Shown here: positions 18,801-24,894 of the stretch, piece by piece
Position numbering within the stretch: the first letter of the stretch is position 1
Layout: each line of letters begins with the position of its first letter
Origin: Mizugakiibacter sp.
GTDB lineage: Bacteria; Pseudomonadota; Gammaproteobacteria; Xanthomonadales; Rhodanobacteraceae
Direction: 5' to 3'
NCBI GenBank assembly: GCA_003233305.1
Contig: QILI01000040.1
Coordinates: 1-48,466 of the forward strand
DNA length: 48,466 bases
The notes under the pieces: generated by a model
The model's input: the letters and a program-made list of their open reading frames with translations, nothing else
Told to the model about the DNA's origin: nothing
The model's database searches: none
Made by a program: the position numbers and the translations under genes

Positions 18801-19310
18801 AGGGGGGGGCGTTACGAGTGGTGTTTCGAACACCTCGACAAACCGTGGCCAAAAGGGCAGGGCCGCAGCCCATCCGAGCATCAGGGCTGCTGTCAACAGC
18901 AGCGTAGCCACTAACCCGGGTGCAGAGTGCATCCACAACAACGGCCATATCAGCAACACCAGCACCAGTGCAGAATAACTGGCAAACCGGATCAGGTGTG
19001 CGGCCGTGGCACTGAATGTCCGGAAGTTCCAGGGAGGTGGGCTGCGGCCCAGAGCGTGCATTGTTGCGGCCATCCCCAAGGCATTGGCAAGCCACAGAGA
19101 GGGCAGACTGAGCAGGGGAATATTGAGTAGCGCAAATAGGGCGCAGGTCAGGGACGGAAGGTACCCCACCAAGGCATGCGAGAGCTGGGGTCGGCGCGCT
19201 GGATGCACGAGCATAGCGTTTGAGCTCGGTATCGGTGGGTAACGACTGAGATAGTATAGGGCTCGAACCACCATAGAGGCCAAATCGGGATAGCATGGCA
19301 GTGTTTTCAT
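15867..19310 (-). CDS. Giant membrane-anchored ankyrin-repeat protein
   Basis: An 1147-residue protein. The first 300 residues contain about five hydrophobic segments, in pairs: two around 42-75, two around 105-155, two around 195-250. The remainder, from about 320 to the end, is a long array of ankyrin repeats (recurrent Gly-x-Thr-Pro-Leu-His-x-Ala and Leu-Leu-x-x-Gly-Ala-Asp-Pro), at least 15-20 units. Start ATG 19310 has an aggtg site 6-10 bases upstream; the open frame reaches back to 19574 but would overlap fadL and lacks signals. ATG 19214 is an alternative. It is divergent from fadL. Ankyrin arrays bind proteins; which ones is unknown. Xanthomonads have a comparable gene in the same place, so it is probably resident rather than acquired. 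Confidence 0.85.
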   Translation of the reverse strand: MKTLPCYPDLASMVVRALYYLSRYPPIPSSNAMLVHPARRPQLSHALVGYLPSLTCALFALLNIPLLSLPSLWLANALGMAATMHALGRSPPPWNFRTFSATAAHLIRFASYSALVLVLLIWPLLWMHSAPGLVATLLLTAALMLGWAAALPFWPRFVEVFETPLVTPPPDANLGEVIATRFQRRPATDSRHFLSHALPAALILLLLALGMLGLSGLLQITWLHNWQAPLVPVYFLILVCGNLLLARLTRHLGPCGVPLANEESAATLQTLALPPIEPPPPSPTEADLTPSQVVELGEQLLGAARHGSTDEALQLLDTGAPCDPDPAPDAPDRRGILALAAVLSDTRLLRALIAAGTPVNRLRAGLGALHAATRDSWHGREEVVLVLLTNGADPRLPDGQGHTPLHGAALAGNPNVAAMLLDAYADIDAVDNHGLTPLALACRGANWPLVEYLLQHGASPLPVAGEPVLHAACGIAEDDVTGVRLLLRHHADPNTKDHLGRTALLTACLEGHTSIVRVLLAAGADVHITDRNGTTALMEAARAGASGVLELLSSTHPDIQARDLHGRDALCLACQSPRVNADTVQQLLNLGADPHTPGPDGRSALDHTCAAGRWDLLAVLDPHAALPTHLIGITEPEPGADTPEDLANALRYGHWAVAATFVPLFRGWTSACQAQLFTDLSDPNQDAPRAWLLEHGLDAEAHLSSGVRLFDALVERLPDTLDALQNLLLAGASPAGTGLLARILTRLDPNQTGSHLVPGLLERGADPFGADAEGRTPLSLAAAVQQMDWLEPLLAYGVNPNQCDLRGRNALHHALERPTSLTPTLVRHLIAHGGDPECVNDCGETPLGLALATGEWDLVHWLRWDGDFSLPLRPLRAADMVAAAKSGDLAAVKRLQQLGFDIDSRDSAGASALLHACGAGHDDVAEFLLATGADYRLAANNGVTCLAAAVLGRQPRLAQRLLDMGAQPDRRLANQATALHFAVARGSHEMIELLLQHGADIHAVNQAGQDALMIATRHAYEQGDSLRARRVFDVLLTAGASPRRADTHGTTALLFLLGAHAPPGQDGDATHIGALLPSLLAAGALIGAADSRGVSPLHACALHALLAPARMLLTRGASRQALDSWGRQPVDVARRLGYVDLARELEV

Positions 19311-19372
19311 GCTGCACCTGCACTTGCAAGCGTGGCAAGACGAGGTAAGGATTGCATGTGTCCGGGAGTGAA

Positions 19373-19403
19373 TTGGCTGTGTGCGTAGGCCTGCTTGTAT
19401 ACT
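19373..19403 (+). promoter_or_regulatory. Possible sigma-70 promoter of fadL
   Basis: A -10-like TATACT is at 19398-19403 and a -35-like TTGGCT at 19373-19378, with a 19-bp spacer, 26 bases before the fadL start. The spacer is long, so this is a plausible but not strong promoter. Confidence 0.4.
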
Positions 19404-19428
19404 GTCCCATACCCTGAGGAATGTTTCG

Positions 19429-20796
19429 ATGAACAAGAATGATTCGATTTTCTGCGTCAATCGAGGCGCTTTACTGCTGGGTGGTTTGGCTCTGGCAATC
19501 GCCGCAGCCTTGGTTATACCCCAGACGGCGCGAGCCAGCGCCTTCCAACTCAAGGAAGACAGCGCCCAGTCCATGGGCCGTTCCTATGCGGGCAGGGGAG
19601 CGGCGCCGGGGGATGCCTCGGTCGTTGCCAACAACCCTGCCGCCATGGCCTGGTTCAAGCACAGTTATCTGAAGATTGACGCCACCGCGATCAGCTTCAA
19701 TGCGCGCTTCCATGGTGGCGCTACCGATGCCCTGGGCCGGCCGATCTCCGGGGGCGACGGTGGCAATGCTGGCGGGGTGATTCCGGTTCCGGCATTCATG
19801 TACTTGCGCCCGATCAACGATCAGTGGGTCGTCGGCTTCGGAGTCTCCGCACCGTTCGGCTTTAAAACCCAGTACGACCCTGACTGGGTCGGTCGCTACA
19901 ACGCCATCAAGTCTGATCTGAAATCCGTCGATGCGACATTTTCGGTTTCCTACAAGGTTACCGAGCAGCTGGCCTTGGGGGCCAGCCTCATTGCTCAGCG
20001 GACCAGTGTCGACCTGACCAATGCCGTAGACTTCGGCGCAATCTTGTCTAACCCCACTACATTCAATCTGGCGCCGGCCTTCTTGCCCCAGTCTGCTGAT
20101 GGCTATGCCCGGGTCAAGGGCAACAACTGGAAATGGGGCTGGCAGCTAGGCGTATCGTGGAAGCCGACCGATGTAGATACTTTTGGCATTCTCTATCACG
20201 CCAAGATCCATCACGTTATTCACGGTCAGGCTACTTTCAGCGTACCTTCGCAGGTACAGGGGGTCTTCACCCAGGCCAACCTGCCGCTGTTCCAGAACAC
20301 GGCCGGTATCGCCAATTACTCCACCCCGGCCTATCTCAATCTGAGCTACTGGCGGAAAATGAGTGATCGTCTGAGCCTGGGTGTAGAGGCAGACTGGACC
20401 CAGTGGTCAAGCTTCAAAACGCTCACCGTGAACTTTGCCAATCCCTACCAGCCACCCAGCTCTGAGATATACAACTGGCGTAATTCTTACTACATCGCCG
20501 TGGGTGGTGACTACAAACTCAGCAATCAATTGACGCTAAGCGCTGGTCTCGCCCTGGACAACACGCCAACCTACGACTTGACGCGGACTCCCAGGGTGCC
20601 CGATGCCACGCGCCACTGGTTATCCTTCGGCTTGACCTACAAGCCGTTGAGTAATTTCCAGATGAGTCTGGGTTATGCTCATTTGTTCGTCAATAACGCA
20701 AACGTGAATATCGCCAGCGCTACCCAAGACCGGTTAACCGGTTATTACAAGAACAGTGCTGATCTGTTGGCCTTCTCGAGTACCTACCGTTTTTGA
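19429..20796 (+). CDS. fadL: FadL/TodX-family outer-membrane channel for long-chain fatty acids or hydrophobic compounds
   Basis: A 455-residue outer-membrane beta-barrel. The signal peptide (about 1-37) ends Ala-Arg-Ala-Ser-Ala, and the mature N terminus Phe-Gln-Leu-Lys-Glu-Asp-Ser-Ala-Gln-Ser-Met-Gly-Arg-Ser-Tyr-Ala-Gly is the classic plug sequence of FadL proteins. Asn-Asn-Pro-Ala-Ala-Met is the next FadL signature, and the protein ends in Phe (Ser-Thr-Tyr-Arg-Phe), as barrel proteins do. ATG 19429 follows a gaggaat site; an upstream in-frame GTG at 19381 is unlikely. It is followed by a strong terminator and is monocistronic. Substrate may be fatty acids or other hydrophobic molecules; the sequence cannot decide. 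Confidence 0.9.
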   Translation: MNKNDSIFCVNRGALLLGGLALAIAAALVIPQTARASAFQLKEDSAQSMGRSYAGRGAAPGDASVVANNPAAMAWFKHSYLKIDATAISFNARFHGGATDALGRPISGGDGGNAGGVIPVPAFMYLRPINDQWVVGFGVSAPFGFKTQYDPDWVGRYNAIKSDLKSVDATFSVSYKVTEQLALGASLIAQRTSVDLTNAVDFGAILSNPTTFNLAPAFLPQSADGYARVKGNNWKWGWQLGVSWKPTDVDTFGILYHAKIHHVIHGQATFSVPSQVQGVFTQANLPLFQNTAGIANYSTPAYLNLSYWRKMSDRLSLGVEADWTQWSSFKTLTVNFANPYQPPSSEIYNWRNSYYIAVGGDYKLSNQLTLSAGLALDNTPTYDLTRTPRVPDATRHWLSFGLTYKPLSNFQMSLGYAHLFVNNANVNIASATQDRLTGYYKNSADLLAFSSTYRF

Positions 20797-20825
20797 GTAG
20801 TCGCCTACAACAGCTTGATCAGCTA

Positions 20826-20859
20826 CCCCGCACCGTCATGACGGTGCGGGGTTTTTTTT
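20826..20859 (+). terminator. Strong intrinsic terminator after fadL
   Basis: A perfect 11-bp GC-rich stem (ccccgcaccgt / acggtgcgggg) with a four-base loop (catg) is followed by eight T at 20852-20859. It ends the fadL transcript; it lies 75 bases beyond the putA stop on the other strand and lacks a good A run for two-way use. Confidence 0.92.
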
Positions 20860-20933
20860 GGCCGGGGGTCGGCTATGAAATAACTGCGAGTAATACTCTG
20901 GGTAGGATTCGGATAGCGCGTCTTGCTCCCGCT

Positions 20934-23900
20934 TCAGTCATCACTGAGAGTGAGTAGCGAGGCATTGCCGCCGGCAGCAGTGGTGTTGATCGTCAGTACC
21001 CGTTCGGTTGCGAAACGGGCCAGGTAATGTGGGCCACCGGCTTTCGGCCCGGTACCCGATAGCCCTTCACCCCCAAAGGGTTGTACGCCGACGGCGGCAC
21101 CGATTTGGTTGCGGTTAACATAGCAATTGCCGGCGTGAATGCCGCGGTGAATCCGCTCGACAGTAGTGTCGATGCGGCTGTGAATTCCCAGCGTCAATCC
21201 ATAGCCCGTGGCATTGATGTCGGCGATGACCTGGTCAAGTTGCTTGGATTTCCAGCGCACTACATGCAGTACGGGGCCAAAGACTTCACGCTTGAGTAAG
21301 CCGATAGAAGAAATCTCATATGCGCGCGGGGCGAAGAAGTAGCCATGAGTGCAGCTTTCATCCAGTGTTGCCTGGGCCAGCAGTGTCGCTTCGCGATCCA
21401 TGCGTTCGGCATGTACTTTGAGGATGGCGAGGGCATCGGCATCGATCACCGGGCCTACATCGGTCGATAGCAGACAAGGGTTGCCTACCTTTAGTTCAGC
21501 CATGGCCCCGCTGAGCATCTTGATGACCTTGTCGGCAATATCGTCCTGCACGAACAGTACCCGGGCGGCGGAACAGCGCTGGCCGGCCGAATCGAAGGCT
21601 GAAGCGAGCACATCCTTGACCAGTTGCTCGGGTAGAGCCGAGGAGTCAGCAAGCATGGCATTCTGGCCTCCGGTTTCGGCGATCAACGTGGCGATGGGGG
21701 CTTGCCGTGCCGCCAAAGCCCGATTGATAGCCCAAGCTGTCTCAGTACTGCCGGTGAAGACGACCCCGCTGACCCGGGGATCACCGGTCAAAGCCGTACC
21801 AACGGTACTACCGTCACCGGGCAGGAACTGCAGGAGCGGCTCGGGAATGCCAGCTTGATGCAGCAACCGAATCATGGCATGGCCGATCAGGGTGGCCTGC
21901 TCAGCCGGTTTGGCTAACACCGCATTGCCGGCAGCCAGTGCCGCAGCAATTTGTCCGGTAAAGATCGCTAGAGGGAAATTCCAGGGGCTGATGCAGACAA
22001 ATACGCCGCGGCCATGTAGGGACAAGCAGTTACTTTCGCCGGTGGGTCCGGGCAGGATCATCGGCTCGGCAAACTGCTGCCGTACCTGGTAAGCATAGTA
22101 GCGAAGAAAATCCACTGCCTCACGTACTTCCGCTACGGCAGCGGTGAGGGTCTTACCGGCTTCGCGGACGCACATGGTAATAAACGGACCGCGCTGTTCT
22201 TCGAGTAAATCCGCAGCGCTTTCCAGGATCCTGGCTCGGGAGTCCGCGGCGATGGCATCCCATGCAGGTTGTGCCACCTGGGCATTGTTGAGGGCCCGGT
22301 CGACCTGGGCCGAAGTGGTGGCCTGCCAGCGTCCGACCGTGAGACGGGTATCGCTTGGATCCCGCACTTCGAACCAGCTGCCTTGGGATTGGCTGCCTGG
22401 TACGAGCGGCGTGGCTTGCCAAGGACCGTGGTTCGTATTCACGGCGGTGGCCAGCGCCTGCATTTCATCGAGATCCGCAAAATTGACACCCATGGAATTT
22501 TTCCTGATTGGTAGATATATACAGACGGGTAGGGGGATGTGCGGATGGGCTTTGTGGGCGTGCGCAGCCGCTTGTTGGTAAGGGTCAGCGGCTAGGTCAG
22601 TAGCCGCCACCTGCAGATCGGAGATACGGTTGACGAAACTGGTGTTGGCACCATTCTCAAGTAAACGTCTGACCAGATAGGGCAGCAGATCTTCGTGGCT
22701 GCCGACCGGTGCATACACCCGGCACGGTGGCCCTGAGTAATCCTCACCCATCACCTCGGCATATAAATCAGCCCCCATACCGTGCAGACGTTGAAATTCG
22801 AAGGGACGTCCGTGGGCCATGTGCTGGATGGCGGTTACGGTATGCGCGTTGTGGGTCGCAAAGGCCGGATAGATCCACTCCTCACCGAGTTCCAGAAGTT
22901 GCTGGGCACAGGCCAGATACGAGACATCAGTATTTACCTTACGAGTGAATACCGGGTAGCCGTGCCAGCCTAATTCCTGAGCGTGTTTGATTTCTGCATC
23001 CCAATACGCGCCCTTGACCAGTCGTATACAGCAGCGACGCTGCTGTTGACGGGCCATCTTGCCAAGCCACTGGATCACCTGTGGGGCACGTTTCAGATAG
23101 GCCTGCACGGCGAGCCCAAACCCACCCCAGCCGGCCAGGGAGGGGGCCGTAAATACCTTGCTAAATACCTCTAGAGAGAGTTCGAGTCGATCGGCTTCCT
23201 CAGCATCCACGGTCATGCTGATACCTTGGGCGTGAGCCAGTTCGGCCAGTTGCAGCAGCCGTGCCCCCAGTTCATTTATAACCCGCCTAGACTGGGCCAC
23301 CTCGTAGCGTGGATGCAGTGCGGAAAGCTTCACCGAGATCGAGGGAGCGGCGAGGATGTCCGGCCAGGGACCACTGTGACCGAGGAGCACGATGGCGTTA
23401 TGGTAGGCCTGTAGATAGTGTTCAGCATCTTCGGCCGTGAGTGCCGCTTCACCGAGCATGTCGAACGAGTACCGGTAGTGACGTAGTGATTTGGCTCGGC
23501 CGCGCTCAAGCGCTTCCTTGATGGTACGGCCCATGACAAATTGATGGCCCATAATCCGCATGGCCTGGCGCACAGCCAGACGCACCAGGGGTTCGCCGGC
23601 GCGGGCGGCAAGGCGTTTCAGTGCTGCGAAGGCATCTTGCTCGGTTTTACTGCCGAGTTTTACCATGCGTCCGGTAAGCATCAGACCCCAGGTCGATGCA
23701 TTGACCAACAGCGATTCACTCTGGCCGAGATGGCGCTTCCAGTCGGCATTGCCGAGCTTGTCCTGGATCAGCCGATCGGCCGTATCGGAGTCGGGGATGC
23801 GTAGTAATGCTTCAGCCACACACATCAGAAGCACGCCCTCCTGACTGGACAAATCGTATTGCCGCATGAAGGATTCGATCATGCTCAGGTTGTTGTTGTG

Positions 23901-24080
23901 GGCGCGAACCCGCTCCACCAGAGAGATACTCTTTTGGCGTATTGCTTCGCGTTCGTCTTCAGGTAGTCTGGTGGTCTTCAACAATGCGCCGACAGCAAAG
24001 TTTTCATCCTGCAGCCAGGCGGCAGTGATAGCGGGATCCGGAGCCGGATACCCAGGTAATTCGGGGCTGAGAATGTCCAT
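20934..24080 (-). CDS. putA: Bifunctional proline dehydrogenase / L-glutamate-gamma-semialdehyde dehydrogenase PutA
   Basis: A 1048-residue enzyme oxidising proline to glutamate: FAD-dependent proline dehydrogenase in the N-terminal half, then NAD-dependent aldehyde dehydrogenase. The PRODH barrel (about 180-480) shows Arg-Leu-Val-Lys-Gly-Ala-Tyr-Trp-Asp-Ala-Glu-Ile-Lys. The ALDH half (from about 570) has Ser-Pro-Trp-Asn-Phe-Pro-Leu-Ala-Ile-Phe, Glu-Thr-Gly-Gly-Gln-Asn-Ala and the catalytic Cys near 836 in Ser-Ala-Gly-Gln-Arg-Cys-Ser-Ala. There is no N-terminal ribbon-helix-helix DNA-binding domain, so unlike the E. coli protein it should not repress its own gene. No putP permease is beside it. 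It converges with fadL. The upstream region (24081-24300) contains a palindromic FNR/Anr-like box. Confidence 0.95.
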   Translation of the reverse strand: MDILSPELPGYPAPDPAITAAWLQDENFAVGALLKTTRLPEDEREAIRQKSISLVERVRAHNNNLSMIESFMRQYDLSSQEGVLLMCVAEALLRIPDSDTADRLIQDKLGNADWKRHLGQSESLLVNASTWGLMLTGRMVKLGSKTEQDAFAALKRLAARAGEPLVRLAVRQAMRIMGHQFVMGRTIKEALERGRAKSLRHYRYSFDMLGEAALTAEDAEHYLQAYHNAIVLLGHSGPWPDILAAPSISVKLSALHPRYEVAQSRRVINELGARLLQLAELAHAQGISMTVDAEEADRLELSLEVFSKVFTAPSLAGWGGFGLAVQAYLKRAPQVIQWLGKMARQQQRRCCIRLVKGAYWDAEIKHAQELGWHGYPVFTRKVNTDVSYLACAQQLLELGEEWIYPAFATHNAHTVTAIQHMAHGRPFEFQRLHGMGADLYAEVMGEDYSGPPCRVYAPVGSHEDLLPYLVRRLLENGANTSFVNRISDLQVAATDLAADPYQQAAAHAHKAHPHIPLPVCIYLPIRKNSMGVNFADLDEMQALATAVNTNHGPWQATPLVPGSQSQGSWFEVRDPSDTRLTVGRWQATTSAQVDRALNNAQVAQPAWDAIAADSRARILESAADLLEEQRGPFITMCVREAGKTLTAAVAEVREAVDFLRYYAYQVRQQFAEPMILPGPTGESNCLSLHGRGVFVCISPWNFPLAIFTGQIAAALAAGNAVLAKPAEQATLIGHAMIRLLHQAGIPEPLLQFLPGDGSTVGTALTGDPRVSGVVFTGSTETAWAINRALAARQAPIATLIAETGGQNAMLADSSALPEQLVKDVLASAFDSAGQRCSAARVLFVQDDIADKVIKMLSGAMAELKVGNPCLLSTDVGPVIDADALAILKVHAERMDREATLLAQATLDESCTHGYFFAPRAYEISSIGLLKREVFGPVLHVVRWKSKQLDQVIADINATGYGLTLGIHSRIDTTVERIHRGIHAGNCYVNRNQIGAAVGVQPFGGEGLSGTGPKAGGPHYLARFATERVLTINTTAAGGNASLLTLSDD

Positions 24081-24261
24081 GTGACCTGTTGGGTGGGATC
24101 AATGTGAGTTGCATAGTGTACGCATTTGCGTAGGTTTCGGTAGCCACGTCATAGCAGCGTGCGCGATCACGTAAAACCCACCCTGGATGTGGATCGGGAG
24201 GTATTGAGGTCAGTAAGCGGTTACTGAGGTGAATCGCCACGCGACCCACAATCAATGCAAT

Positions 24262-24279
24262 ATTTGACCTGGGTCAAAT
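24262..24279. promoter_or_regulatory. FNR/Anr-like palindromic operator
   Basis: An 18-base inverted repeat, ATTTGACC-TG-GGTCAAAT, contains TTGAC-N4-GTCAA, a close match to the FNR/Anr half-site pattern TTGAT-N4-ATCAA. It lies 182 bases before the putA start codon and 22 bases before a solo insertion-sequence end on the plus strand. The controlled gene is unclear: either putA, or a rightward gene since lost. Only the palindrome itself is certain; the regulator is inferred from the consensus. Confidence 0.5.
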
Positions 24280-24300
24280 TCGTTTGGGGTAATGTATGCC

Positions 24301-24380
24301 TGTCAAGGCAAAGCAGAAATGACCCCTTGGGGTAGGAAACTTAGGGTAGTGAAGAGGGTGTGGAAGTGGAAATGGTGTTG
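24301..24380 (-). mobile_element. Solo end of an ISDol1-like element (remnant)
   Basis: Bases 24301-24367 align without gaps to 951-1017, the left end of the intact element, with about five mismatches in 67. Read leftward, the homologous stretch still encodes the last residues of a transposase (Ser-Thr-Ser-Thr-Pro-Ser-Ser-Leu-Pro, identical to the intact copy), with weaker similarity for several residues more. The rest of the element is gone. It is a diverged relative, not a recent copy, because the sub-terminal bases differ. Confidence 0.75.
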
Positions 24381-24894
24381 TATGGATGTCTCCCGGTCCT
24401 TCTTTGTAGCAATCGGCTCCCGGATCGCCGGGTTCTATAGCAGTCAAGTGGATGCTTGCCGGATTGCTGGATGACGCCGTGGCGAGGGGTGGGTAGCGCT
24501 ACATTGCAACCGTGACTGCAGAGCAAATGACGCATACTCCACAGCCGTTATGAGCCACTCATTGAGGTAGTTTCTGTTGCATTGCGGCGTGGCAAAAAAC
24601 CGAATATGCGCTATGAAGTCTTTACACGCACAATGTGCGTGGGGGAGGGGCGGCCCGTCACGTACGCGTGGCGGGCCGATATTTTTTTATGCCTCATCGA
24701 ACCCGAAGGTTTGTTACCTTCCCCTCTTGCGGATGTCTGCTCCCCCGGTAGATTTTCTTCAAGCGGCCGGAATCGCAGCTACACTGCTGCCCAAGAAAAT
24801 CCATCTGGGCATAAAATCCTGCACAACCCGCATGGCAATCTATGAAATATCCGGGCTAGACTGAGTAGGCTCTTTGTGCAGGCATAATTCGACT
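24381..24894. other. Gene-poor stretch with hairpins upstream of glnE
   Basis: No recognisable gene in about 510 bases. It contains a 7-bp hairpin (cacgcac / gtgcgtg, near 24625-24642) directly before a strong terminator (24651-24688), which would end a transcript of unknown origin. The open frames here lack ribosome sites or domains. A small non-coding RNA ending at the terminator, or a decayed gene behind the solo IS end, are both possible; no promoter with good -35 and -10 boxes stands out. Confidence 0.3.
24651..24688 (+). terminator. Strong intrinsic terminator with no gene in front of it
   Basis: A 12-bp stem (cggcccgtcacg / cgtggcgggccg, one G-T pair) with a TACG loop is followed by A, T, A and then a seven-T run ending at 24688. 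The nearest gene reading towards it on the plus strand is fadL, 3.9 kb away behind its own terminator, so it should end some other, unrecognised transcript. Confidence 0.8.

Noticed and set aside
20826-20859. Terminator as shared by fadL and putA
   Set aside because: The T run is only on the fadL side; no good A run in front, so a two-way role is not supported.
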